DNA from: Flaviflagellibacter deserti
Lineage (GTDB): Bacteria; Pseudomonadota; Alphaproteobacteria; Rhizobiales; Methylopilaceae
Reading direction: 5' to 3'
DNA length: 64,000 nt
NCBI RefSeq assembly: GCF_042652085.1
Contig: NZ_JBHSJF010000008.1
Location: forward strand, 186,001-250,000
Shown: in pieces, positions 15,880 to 23,742 of the stretch
Layout: each line of letters begins with the position of its first letter
Numbering within the stretch: the first letter of the stretch is position 1
Translations under genes and position numbers: made by a program
Notes under the pieces: generated by a model
The model's database searches: none
What the model was told of the DNA's origin: nothing
The model's input: only the letters and a program-made list of their open reading frames with translations

Positions 15880-16916
15880 TGGAAGAAACCGGTCCCGTCA
15901 TCGGAAGTCCGCAGGATGACTGGCCCCTGTTCGGTCTGGTCGACGACATCCGCCCGGCGCTCCGGGCCGAGCTGGATCGCAATCGCGCGGTGGCGCTCGT
16001 CACTTTGTTCGCGGCCCAGGGCGGCGCTCCTCGTGGCGTCGGCGCCCAGATGCTCGTCACCTCGGACGGCGCGTCCGGCTATCTGTCCGGCGGCTGCGTC
16101 GAGGCCGATATCGTGCTTCACGGCCGCGCCGTCATCGCCGACGGCCAGCCGCGCTGGCTGGTCTACGGCCAGGGCGGCCCGATCGATATCCGCCTGCCAT
16201 GCGGCGGACGGATCGAGGTCCTGATCGAGCGCGTATTGCCCGACGACCCGGCGGCGGCCCGGCTCATCACTCTCACCGAAGCCCGGCAGCCCGCGCTGTG
16301 GCTGACCAATGGGCGCGAGCGCATGTGCCTGACCGAGCAGGGCCAGCGGCCGGCGACGGGAGACGACGATGTCGTCGTCCGCCGGTTCGACCCGCGCCAG
16401 CGCGTCGTCGTTCTCGGCGCCGATCCGATGTCGCTGGCTCTGTGCGCGCTGGCGACCCAGGCTGGCGCGGAAGTCATGCTCGTTCGGCCGAACGGTCCGC
16501 TCTCGCCGCCGCCGGTGGCGGGCATAGCCTATCATCGCTCGTCGCCTTCCGAGGCGCTGGCCACGATCGGCCTCGATCCCTGGACCGCCGTCGTCATTGC
16601 GCTCCACGACGAAATCCACGATCACGCATCGCTGATGGCGGCGCTTCCCTCCGCCGCCGGTTATGTCGGACTGCTCGGAAGCTCGCGCCGCCTGCCGGGG
16701 AAACTGGAGCGTCTGCGCATGGCGGGATTGTCGGACGACAATATCGCCCGCCTGAAAGCCCCGATCGGCCTGTCGCTCGGCGGTCGTGCCCCGTGGGAGA
16801 TCGCGACGGCGATCTATGCGGAGATCATCGCCACAGCGCATGCCGCGCAGCACCAGCGGACTGTCCGTTCCGAGCCTGCCAATCGGATCGACACGGTGCC
16901 GGCGGTGTCGGCCTGA
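15876..16916 (+). CDS. XdhC/CoxF family molybdenum-cofactor maturation protein
   Basis: This 346-residue cytoplasmic protein has the XdhC layout: an N-terminal domain with SGGCVEADI and RLPCGGRIEVL (the two conserved cysteines), and a C-terminal Rossmann domain with VVVLGADPMSLALCALA and YVGLLGSSRR. XdhC proteins sulfurate the Mo cofactor and insert it into xanthine-oxidase-family enzymes. It therefore very likely serves the IorAB-like hydroxylase at the start of this operon, which ties that enzyme functionally to the sox-like genes between them. It overlaps soxA by 4 bases. Confidence 0.92.
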   Translation: MMEETGPVIGSPQDDWPLFGLVDDIRPALRAELDRNRAVALVTLFAAQGGAPRGVGAQMLVTSDGASGYLSGGCVEADIVLHGRAVIADGQPRWLVYGQGGPIDIRLPCGGRIEVLIERVLPDDPAAARLITLTEARQPALWLTNGRERMCLTEQGQRPATGDDDVVVRRFDPRQRVVVLGADPMSLALCALATQAGAEVMLVRPNGPLSPPPVAGIAYHRSSPSEALATIGLDPWTAVVIALHDEIHDHASLMAALPSAAGYVGLLGSSRRLPGKLERLRMAGLSDDNIARLKAPIGLSLGGRAPWEIATAIYAEIIATAHAAQHQRTVRSEPANRIDTVPAVSA

Positions 16917-16920
16917 GCCT

Positions 16921-17523
16921 ATGACCACTGCGAGGGACGTCCACGCCCTCGTCCTCGCGGGTGGGGCTGCGACACGCTTCGGTGGACGCAAGTTGCTCGC
17001 GCCTTGGCAGCAAGGCGTGCTCCTCGACGGAGCCATCGATGCGGCGCTGGCCTCTCCCGCGCTAACGATCGTTCTCGTCACGGGAGCGAATCGTAAAGAG
17101 GTGGAGCGCGCCGCCAAGCGTCATGGAGGCCGTATCTCAGCCATCCACGCCGCGGACCATGGGCACGGCCTGTCCGCCAGCCTGAGGGCCGGCATCAAGG
17201 CTTTGCCGGCATCGGCCGACGCGGTTTTCGTGTTCCTGGGAGATATGCCGCGAGTGCCTCACTCGATGGCCGCCGATCTGCTGTCGACCATCGGGTCGCG
17301 CCCGGCCGCCGTCCCGGCTTTCCAAGGGCAATGGGGGCACCCTGTGCTTCTTCGCCGTTCCCTGTTCGACGAGGTCGCATCGCTAAGCGGCGACATTGGA
17401 GCCCGGGCCATCCTGAAAGCTTTGGGCACGAACCTAGCGGTCGTCGATACCGACGATCCGGGCGTGCTCCTCGACGTCGATGAGCCGAACGATCTTGAGG
17501 CGATGCGCCACCTGGACCCCTGA
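16921..17523 (+). CDS. MobA/MocA-like molybdopterin nucleotidyltransferase
   Basis: This 200-residue protein carries the NTP-transferase signature LVLAGGAATRFGGRKLLAPW, then FLGDMPRVP, GHPVLLRRSLFDEV, LSGDIGARAIL and LDVDEPNDL. That order is typical of MocA-type enzymes making molybdopterin cytosine dinucleotide, the cofactor form used by xanthine-oxidase-family hydroxylases. The ATG at 16921 follows the XdhC-like stop by 4 bases. It is the last gene of the 11-gene run. CTP versus GTP specificity is inferred from context. Confidence 0.87.
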   Translation: MTTARDVHALVLAGGAATRFGGRKLLAPWQQGVLLDGAIDAALASPALTIVLVTGANRKEVERAAKRHGGRISAIHAADHGHGLSASLRAGIKALPASADAVFVFLGDMPRVPHSMAADLLSTIGSRPAAVPAFQGQWGHPVLLRRSLFDEVASLSGDIGARAILKALGTNLAVVDTDDPGVLLDVDEPNDLEAMRHLDP

Positions 17524-17555
17524 TCCCGCTTCGGATTCCGGCGTCAGACGAGCCG

Positions 17556-17768
17556 CGGTCGTCATCGGCCTACTGGGGCGGATGCTCAAGACGGAGCTGC
17601 TGCGCTCGAACCAGCTTTCGGGCGGCAATCTCCTCTACATCATTCATAGGCCGGCGGCATTGGCGATCATCGCGATGATGGTGTTCTCGCTGGCGATGAC
17701 GTTCATCGGAAAGCGTCGTCAGGCACGGATCGAGGCTGAGGAGAACGCCCCGTTTGCAGGACATGAAC
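17556..17768 (+). pseudogene. Probable C-terminal remnant of a TctA-type (tripartite tricarboxylate) transporter gene
   Basis: In one frame these bases read like the last membrane segments of TctA: VVIGLLGRMLKTELLRSN, LSGGNLLYIIHRPAAL and a hydrophobic helix AIIAMMVFSLAMTFIG, then a charged tail. No start codon with coding sequence precedes it, the N-terminal 400 or so residues of such a protein are absent, and the frame runs on antisense through imuA. I read it as a degraded leftover. An unrelated small membrane protein starting at ATG 17582 is the alternative. Confidence 0.5.
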
Positions 17769-17778
17769 GGGCAGGCGG

Positions 17779-18561
17779 TCAGTCACCCCTGACCATCGAT
17801 AACGGAGCGCGGACGGGCGTTGCCCGCGCCGCCTGGGTAGCGGCGAAGCGCCGCGCGATATTCGATCCGGCATGCCCGTCGGACACGAGCGTCGGGATCG
17901 CGACGCGGCCCTGCTCGTCGCAGGCCTCGATGACGACGTTCGTCGTTGCGCCATTGGTCGCGTGGACGAGTTCGACGTTCCAGCGCGAGCGCGTCGAAGT
18001 CACCTGCAGCGAGCCTATCCGCCATTGGGTTGCGAGAAGCGCGGTTGCTTTCCCTGGGGGCCCGCGACGGATGATGATGCCGAGGGCGCCTGTGCTTTCC
18101 GCCGACCGCTGCAACCGTCGCAACGCCGTCGTGGTCAGCGCCGCCGTTTCAATAACGACCGAACCGAACGCGCCGGACGAAAGGGCGGCTTCCGCGCGGC
18201 TGACCAATTCCTTGTGGCTGCCGGCCTCGACATAGCTCAGGCGCGACGTGGCGAGCCCCGCCTGCCCCGTGGCCGGCGCGAAGAGGTCCGGCTTGCCGAC
18301 GCACCACAAAACTGCGCCTCCGGCCCTCGCCACGATTCCCTCGGCGAACAACGTGGCAGCGGCGCCATCAACGACGTTGTCGCCATTGTCTGCAATCTCG
18401 TGCAGCGCGCCGCGAGCCAGTCCGCCGTCTGCCAGATGTGAATCGAGAGCCGAAACGCCGAAAGCCAGCGGAAGTCGTGGACGCGTCTCGGCGGTGAGAG
18501 AGCGAGGCTCCTCATCGGGTTGTGAGACTTCGCGCAATGCGGCGTTTGATCTGCGGATCAT
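17779..18561 (-). CDS. imuA: ImuA-like SOS mutagenesis protein (orphan)
   Basis: This 260-residue protein resembles ImuA, a RecA-related accessory factor of translesion synthesis. Family features are PLAFGVSALDSHLADGGLARGALHEI, the degenerate ATPase region GAVLWCV and a C-terminal WNVELVHATNG. ImuA normally precedes imuB and dnaE2, but the next gene on this strand is an unrelated transporter remnant, so it is isolated here. A perfect alphaproteobacterial SOS box lies immediately upstream of the ATG at 18561, which independently supports DNA-damage control. Transcription may be leaderless, or the true start may lie further in. Confidence 0.82.
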   Translation of the reverse strand: MIRRSNAALREVSQPDEEPRSLTAETRPRLPLAFGVSALDSHLADGGLARGALHEIADNGDNVVDGAAATLFAEGIVARAGGAVLWCVGKPDLFAPATGQAGLATSRLSYVEAGSHKELVSRAEAALSSGAFGSVVIETAALTTTALRRLQRSAESTGALGIIIRRGPPGKATALLATQWRIGSLQVTSTRSRWNVELVHATNGATTNVVIEACDEQGRVAIPTLVSDGHAGSNIARRFAATQAARATPVRAPLSMVRGD

Positions 18562-18576
18562 GTTCTATATTTGTTC
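18562..18576 (-). promoter_or_regulatory. LexA operator (SOS box) of imuA
   Basis: On the plus strand this reads GTTC, seven bases (TATATTT), GTTC, the direct-repeat SOS box of alphaproteobacteria. It touches the imuA start codon. A TTGACG element (minus strand, 18593-18598) about 20 bases upstream is a possible -35. Confidence 0.85.
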
Positions 18577-18614
18577 TCATAATCCGCCTCTTCGTCAAGC
18601 AGCAGTGATCGTTC

Positions 18615-20327
18615 TCAACCTGTGGCGAGCAGCGGACCCGGGGATCCGTAGAAGTCGCCCTGCAGGTAGCTGGCGCCGAGCTCCGTGAGGACCTTGGCGA
18701 TCTCCTCAGTCTCGACGCTCTCGGCGACCGTTTCGAAACCGATTTCGCGCGCCAGTTCGACGATCGCGCGGACGAAGGCGCGGTCTTCCGTCGAATTGGC
18801 TAGGCCCCTGACGAACGCGCCGTCGATCTTGACCAGATCGACGCCCAGGCCACGCAGGGTACGGAACGAGGTCTGACCGGCGCCGAAATCGTCTATCGCG
18901 ACCTGGACGCCGGCCTCGCGTAGCGTCTTGACGAACTCGGTCGTCTCTTCGAAATCGCCGAGCGCCGCGGTCTCCGTGATCTCGACGTGAAGCCGGCCCG
19001 CAATTGCCGGCTTCACCTTGAGCAGGTGAAGAACGCGATCGCGCCATTCCGGATCGACGGCGGTGTCCGCGGAGACATTTACCGCGATGACGGCGTGGGG
19101 GTTGGCCTCGAGCGCGGCGACGACGAGGTCGAGAACGCGACGGTCGAGAAGATGGACGAGGCCGAGCTTCTCCGCCGCCTCGATATGAGCGCTGAGAGAG
19201 GCCTGGTCTCCGGCTACTTCGAGGCGGGCAAGGGCTTCATGCCAGATGACGGCGCCGTCCCTGGCGCGAACCACCGGTTGAAAAACCAGAGACACCTTGT
19301 TTGTGTTCAGCGCGGCCATCAACTCGTCCGCGAGTTGGACGTAGCGACGGCGGCGGTCGTCTCGAGCCTGACTGGGCGCGAAAGGCATGAATGCGCCGCG
19401 CCTCTTGCGACGGGCCTCGGCGAGCGTTTCCGAGACCCGGGCGACCATTTCGACCTGGCTCTGGGCGTGGCGAGGACCGACGATGCCGGCTCCGGTGACG
19501 CGGACGCCGACCGGACCGGCGGAGGTTTCGATGGGCTCCTCGTGGACCGCATCCATGAAGCGGCGGGCGGCGACGCCGAGTTCCGTCAGCCCGCAATTGG
19601 CAAGCGCGAGGCCGAAGATCGTGGTCGAGAAGCGGCCGAGCGCGTCGCCGGTGCGCATCCTGGACCGGAGGCGCTTGGCGACGCCCGCGATGATCTCGTC
19701 CGGAGTCGTGTCTCCGTACGCCTCGTTCAGCGCGCCGATGTTCTCGACGGCGAGAAGGAGGAAGGAACAGGAGGTCCGATAGCGCTTGCCGTCGGCCAGC
19801 ATGCTTTCCAGCACGTCGAGCAGTTTCAGCCGGTTCAGCGTACCCGTGAGCGGGTCGAACCGGGTCTGGATCGCGAGGCGCTGCTCCGCCTCGTGCCGTC
19901 CCGTTACGACACGGATCATGCCGCGGGCGCGCGCAGGCAAGCCGTCGGCGCCAGCATACCAATGGCCGACATCCTCGATCCAGACATGCCGTGGACCGTC
20001 CCGGCCGTCGATGCGGACCGGATATTCCAGTTCATACGCAACGCCCTCGCCCTCGTCGCGAGCGGTCGAACCGAAGATCGCGGTGTGACGGGACGTCATG
20101 GCATCGGGGTCGGTGGAGGCGGCCCAGGCCTGGCCGCTCGAGAGATCGCGTCCCGAGAGGGCGGGCGGAGGTTTCGGGAACCAGGTCAGGGTGTCGGAAG
20201 ATACGGTCCATTCGTAGACCGCGGCCTCGATCTCGCTGAGAAGTTCCGGGGCGGCGAGTTCGGCCAAGCGACGGGTTCCCAACCAGATTCCGGGCCGAGC
20301 TTGCCCCGCGCACCGAGCGTAGCGCAA
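18615..20327 (-). CDS. EAL-domain cyclic-di-GMP phosphodiesterase with degenerate GGDEF domain
   Basis: The 570-residue protein has an N-terminal PAS-like segment (about 25-155), a GGDEF-type domain (about 160-315) and an EAL domain (about 325-565). The GGDEF signature is replaced by GRFSTTIF, so cyclase activity is not expected. The EAL domain keeps its key features: HEALARL, VNVSAD, EITETAAL, DDFGAGQTS, VKIDGAFV and AESVETEE. It has LQGDFYG where LQGYFYG is usual. It probably hydrolyses c-di-GMP to lower its level. There is no transmembrane helix, so it is cytoplasmic. Single gene. Confidence 0.88.
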   Translation of the reverse strand: MRYARCAGQARPGIWLGTRRLAELAAPELLSEIEAAVYEWTVSSDTLTWFPKPPPALSGRDLSSGQAWAASTDPDAMTSRHTAIFGSTARDEGEGVAYELEYPVRIDGRDGPRHVWIEDVGHWYAGADGLPARARGMIRVVTGRHEAEQRLAIQTRFDPLTGTLNRLKLLDVLESMLADGKRYRTSCSFLLLAVENIGALNEAYGDTTPDEIIAGVAKRLRSRMRTGDALGRFSTTIFGLALANCGLTELGVAARRFMDAVHEEPIETSAGPVGVRVTGAGIVGPRHAQSQVEMVARVSETLAEARRKRRGAFMPFAPSQARDDRRRRYVQLADELMAALNTNKVSLVFQPVVRARDGAVIWHEALARLEVAGDQASLSAHIEAAEKLGLVHLLDRRVLDLVVAALEANPHAVIAVNVSADTAVDPEWRDRVLHLLKVKPAIAGRLHVEITETAALGDFEETTEFVKTLREAGVQVAIDDFGAGQTSFRTLRGLGVDLVKIDGAFVRGLANSTEDRAFVRAIVELAREIGFETVAESVETEEIAKVLTELGASYLQGDFYGSPGPLLATG

Positions 20328-20433
20328 GACCGTTAACGAAAACTTACCAAACCGGACCTTTCCCGCCTATTCTGGCATTGAACTTGCGTGAATCGGGTTG
20401 TCGGGAGCAGGAGCGTCCCGAAATGGGACGTCG

Positions 20434-20706
20434 GTGCCAGTGTCGAACGATGCGTATCAGGACAATTCGTGGAGCGGCGGCGGCACGGCGCTTGTCGTGC
20501 TCGATGCCGCGCCGTCCGAACATGCTGGGACGGCGACGTTGACCAGCGCTCCGCTGATCGCGCAGCTCATCGCCACGCGGCTCGACATGCCGCAGACGCG
20601 GGCTCGCCGCCGCATCGCGGGTTCAGAGGGTTTTTCCGCCTACGGCGCGGCGTCGGACATCATCCGCGCCGGCCACCGCGAGCCGGGCCTGAGCTGGGTC
20701 GCCTGA
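20434..20706 (+). CDS. Small conserved-looking hypothetical protein
   Basis: A 90-residue product if translation begins at GTG 20434; a TTG at 20398 would add 12 residues. It has a Ser/Gly-rich N-terminus, a hydrophobic middle (TALVVLDAAP), and PLIAQLIATRLDMPQTRARRRI followed by a C-terminal YGAASDIIRAGHRE. The segment with PQTRARRR resembles small uncharacterised proteins of Hyphomicrobiales, but I cannot assign a function. It is followed by a strong hairpin terminator. Confidence 0.65.
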   Translation: MPVSNDAYQDNSWSGGGTALVVLDAAPSEHAGTATLTSAPLIAQLIATRLDMPQTRARRRIAGSEGFSAYGAASDIIRAGHREPGLSWVA

Positions 20707-20723
20707 AGCTCGGTCACGGGCAA

Positions 20724-20755
20724 CAAAAAAGCCGGCCACGAGGGCCGGCTTTTTG
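20724..20755. terminator. Bidirectional terminator between a small gene and rpmF
   Basis: The hairpin GCCGGCC-loop-GGCCGGC is flanked by six A on the left and five T on the right, so it acts as an intrinsic terminator on both strands for the convergent neighbours. Confidence 0.9.
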
Positions 20756-20775
20756 ATTCAAACCGTTGGCCTGGG

Positions 20776-20961
20776 TCAGGCTTCGGCCTTCGGCGTCAGA
20801 ACCTGGCGACCGCGATACATGCCGGTCTTGAGGTCGAGGTGGTGCGGACGGCGCAGCTCGCCCGAGTCCTTGTCCTCGATATAGGTCGGAGCCTTGATCG
20901 CGTCTGCGGAGCGGCGCATGCCGCGCTTGGACGGCGAGGTCTTTCGTTTCGGAACGGCCAT
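20776..20961 (-). CDS. rpmF: 50S ribosomal protein L32
   Basis: This 61-residue protein begins with the diagnostic MAVPKRKTSPSKRGMRRSAD. It has the alphaproteobacterial L32 pattern RRPHHLDLKTGMYRGRQVL in place of the zinc-binding cysteines. It is a structural protein of the large ribosomal subunit. The ATG at 20961 is the natural start; a TTG-initiated extension upstream was discarded. It ends at the bidirectional terminator. Confidence 0.97.
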   Translation of the reverse strand: MAVPKRKTSPSKRGMRRSADAIKAPTYIEDKDSGELRRPHHLDLKTGMYRGRQVLTPKAEA

Positions 20962-21063
20962 TTGCGGATACCTCAAAAAGCTGCGACGCGACCGTTTCCA
21001 GTCGCGTCGGCGAAAAGATTGGCGGTGCTGATAGCACCGGTTGCCGAGAAACGCCAGAGGCTA

Positions 21064-21822
21064 TCAGCGCGAGAGGCAGGAGGTATCAGCCCCGCGTGAG
21101 GAAATGCCCGCGGCGCGGCGCATCTGCAGGCGCGTCGGCTTCGCTGAATTGCGCACGATCGGGTTCGGCAGCGCGGCTGCGAGGATGGCGGACTCGCCCG
21201 CGTTGAGGTTCGCGGCGGGCTTCCGGAACGCCTTGCGGGCGATCGCCTCGGCGCCGAAGACGCCGTTCGGGCCCCATTCGACGATGTTGAGATAGACCTC
21301 CATCGTCCGGCGCTTCGACCAGACGAGGTCGATCCATGTCGCGAGCACGATCTCGAACGGCTTGCGGAGGTAGCCGCCTCCCGGCCAGAGAAACAGGTTC
21401 TTCGCCACCTGCATCGTGATCGTCGAGGCGCCGCGCGACGGGCCGTCTTCTCCCGCTTCCTCGATGACGAGCCAAAGCGCGTCCCAGTCGACGCCCCAAT
21501 GGCTGCAGAACCGGGCGTCCTCGGACGAGATGACGGCGCGCGCGAGGGACGGGTTGATGCGCTCGAACGACACCCAGTCGCGCTCGACGGGCTGCAGGGT
21601 CAGCCAGCGGCCAAGCATCAGCGTCGAGACCGGCGGGACGACGGTGTAGACGACCGTCAGGACAAAGGGCAGGGCGATGATCGCCGCGATGATGCGGACG
21701 ATCTGGCGACGCCGGCGCTTTCGCATGTCTGGCGCGGGCTCCGGCTCGGCGGGCGGCAAGGGGCTATAGGGCGAGGGCTCCGTCCGCGCCTCTTCCCGCT
21801 CCAGTCCGAAATCGAGTGACAT
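21064..21822 (-). CDS. mtgA: Monofunctional biosynthetic peptidoglycan transglycosylase
   Basis: The 252-residue protein has a proline-rich cytoplasmic N-terminus, one transmembrane helix (IVRIIAAIIALPFVLTVVYTV) and a family 51 glycosyltransferase domain. The catalytic region contains SSEDARFCSHWGVD. RGASTITMQVAKNLFLW, KRRTMEVYLNIVEWG and ESAILAAALPNP follow. It polymerises lipid II into glycan strands at the outer face of the inner membrane. The ATG at 21822 was chosen; the longer frame upstream overlaps ispG and is not coding-like. Confidence 0.93.
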   Translation of the reverse strand: MSLDFGLEREEARTEPSPYSPLPPAEPEPAPDMRKRRRRQIVRIIAAIIALPFVLTVVYTVVPPVSTLMLGRWLTLQPVERDWVSFERINPSLARAVISSEDARFCSHWGVDWDALWLVIEEAGEDGPSRGASTITMQVAKNLFLWPGGGYLRKPFEIVLATWIDLVWSKRRTMEVYLNIVEWGPNGVFGAEAIARKAFRKPAANLNAGESAILAAALPNPIVRNSAKPTRLQMRRAAGISSRGADTSCLSR

Positions 21823-21889
21823 CAACAACGCCCCGCACACATGCGGGACACCATAACCAGCGATGCCCGTCGGGCGAAGTCGGAAGTGC

Positions 21890-23137
21890 TTACTCGGCGG
21901 CCTGGTTCGGGGCGACGCCGAAGCGGCGCTGGACGTAGTCCTCGACCATCTGCGTGAAATCGGCCGCGAGCGTCGGGCCGCGCAGGGTGGTGACCTTCTG
22001 GCCGTCGACGAAGACGGGAGCCGTCGGGCTTTCGCCGGTGCCGGGCAGCGAGATGCCGATATCGGCATGCTTGGACTCGCCCGGTCCGTTGACGATGCAG
22101 CCCATCACCGCGACGTTCAGCGTCTCGGCGCCGGGATAGCTTTTCTTCCACTCCGGCATGCGGGTGTGGATGTAGCCCTGGATCTCCTGGGCGAGCTCCT
22201 GGAACGTCGTCGACGTGGTGCGGCCGCAGCCCGGGCAGGCCGCGACGAGCGGCACGAACGTCCGGAAGCCCATCGTCTGCAGAATTTCCTGGCCGACCTT
22301 CACCTCGCGGGTGCGGTCTCCGCCCGGCTCCGGGGTCAGCGAGATGCGGATCGTGTCGCCGATGCCTTGCTGCAGGATGACGCCGAGAGCGGCCGCCGAG
22401 GCGACGATGCCCTTGGAGCCCATGCCGGCCTCGGTCAGGCCGACGTGGAGCGCGTAGGGTGTGCGGGCGGCGAGGTCTTCATAGACCGCGATCACGTCCT
22501 GGACGTTCGAGATCTTGGTCGAGATGATGATCTTGTCGGCGCCCATGCCGAGTTCCTCGGCGCGGGCGGCGGAGAACAGAACCGAGCGGATCAGCGCCTC
22601 GCGGGTGACCGCGCGGGCGTCCAGCGGGTTCGGGCTCAGATTGTTCTCGTCCATCATCGCGGTGAGCATCTCACCGTCGAGCGATCCCCAATTGCCGCCG
22701 ATGCGCACAGGCTTGTCGTGCTTCAGCGCCATTTCGATGATCTGCGAGAACTGCTTGTCCTTCTTGTCCTTGAAACCGACATTGCCCGGATTGATCCGGT
22801 ACTTCGACAGCGCCTCGGCGCAGCCTGGATGGTCGGCAAGCAGCTTGTGGCCGATGTAGTGGAAGTCTCCGACGAGCGGGACGTCCACGCCCATCCGGTC
22901 GAGCTTCTCGCGGATATGCGGGACGGCGGCAGCGGCCTCGTCACGGTCGACGGTAATGCGGACGATCTCGGAGCCAGCGCGGGCGAGATCTGCGACCTGC
23001 TTGACCGTGCCGGCGATGTCGGCGGTGTCGGTGTTGGTCATCGACTGGACGACGACCGGGGCACCGCCGCCGACCGTCACATTGCCGACCCGAACCGCCA
23101 CCGAGCGGCGGCGACGATCTCTCAGACCCAAGTCCAT
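21890..23137 (-). CDS. ispG: 4-hydroxy-3-methylbut-2-enyl diphosphate synthase
   Basis: This 415-residue enzyme catalyses the penultimate step of the non-mevalonate isoprenoid pathway (MEcPP to HMBPP). Family motifs are PVVVQSMTNTDT near the N-terminus and the [4Fe-4S] ligands in ACPGCGRT and GCIVNGPGES near the C-terminus. A GTG codon directly precedes the ATG at 23137 and could also serve as start. It lies between zur and mtgA on the same strand. Confidence 0.96.
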   Translation of the reverse strand: MDLGLRDRRRRSVAVRVGNVTVGGGAPVVVQSMTNTDTADIAGTVKQVADLARAGSEIVRITVDRDEAAAAVPHIREKLDRMGVDVPLVGDFHYIGHKLLADHPGCAEALSKYRINPGNVGFKDKKDKQFSQIIEMALKHDKPVRIGGNWGSLDGEMLTAMMDENNLSPNPLDARAVTREALIRSVLFSAARAEELGMGADKIIISTKISNVQDVIAVYEDLAARTPYALHVGLTEAGMGSKGIVASAAALGVILQQGIGDTIRISLTPEPGGDRTREVKVGQEILQTMGFRTFVPLVAACPGCGRTTSTTFQELAQEIQGYIHTRMPEWKKSYPGAETLNVAVMGCIVNGPGESKHADIGISLPGTGESPTAPVFVDGQKVTTLRGPTLAADFTQMVEDYVQRRFGVAPNQAAE

Positions 23138-23204
23138 CACGTCCTCATAGAAGTCTTGTCGGACGGTACACCGCCCAGAGTTTCGAAAAGCCTATAGCAG
23201 ACAA

Positions 23205-23690
23205 TCATGTTTGCGTCGCCCGACAGGCGGCACATTCGCCGGCGACCTCGACGAACTGGCCGCGCGGGACGAAGCCGGCATCCGCCGCGAGCGCCGCGAT
23301 GTTGGCGCCGACATCGGCCCCGGAGGCCTCGACGGCCGCACCGCAACGCTCACATAGCAGGAAAACTACGACATCGGCGTGGCTATGCGCATGATCGCAG
23401 GCGACAAAGGCGTTCTTGCTCTCGATACGATGGGCGAGACCCTGACCGAGCAGGAAGTCGAGAGCACGGTAGACTGTGATGGGAGCCGGGCGGTCGCCCT
23501 CGGAGCCGATCTTCTCGATGAGATCATAGGCGCCGAGCGGCTGCTGGCTCGCGGCGAGCAATGACAGCACCTGCGCGCGCATAGGCGTCAGTTTAACGCC
23601 TCGCTCGGCGCAGAGATGCTCGGCCCGGGCGACAGCGCGCGCCGGGGCGGGCTCGTGCGAATGGGCGTGATGGGGCGCGTGCTCAGCCAT
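23205..23690 (-). CDS. zur: Zinc-uptake regulator, Fur family
   Basis: The 161-residue protein has a histidine-rich N-terminus (HAPHHAHSHEP), a winged-helix domain (VKLTPMRAQVLSLL ... PITVYRALDFLLGQGLAHRI) and a metal-binding half with FVACDHAHSHADVV. The structural zinc cysteine pairs are CERC and CAAC. These features fit Zur better than Fur. It should repress zinc-uptake genes when zinc is plentiful. The ATG at 23690 is preferred to a TTG seven codons upstream. Confidence 0.87.
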   Translation of the reverse strand: MAEHAPHHAHSHEPAPARAVARAEHLCAERGVKLTPMRAQVLSLLAASQQPLGAYDLIEKIGSEGDRPAPITVYRALDFLLGQGLAHRIESKNAFVACDHAHSHADVVVFLLCERCGAAVEASGADVGANIAALAADAGFVPRGQFVEVAGECAACRATQT

Positions 23691-23742
23691 GTGATAGGCG
23701 ACATTTAACAATGCTGGCGGGGGTTTGCCACCCCGGGATTCT

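Noticed and set aside
21863..23197. A 444-codon frame antisense to ispG
   Set aside because: ispG is certain and the opposite frame has compositional but not coding signal.
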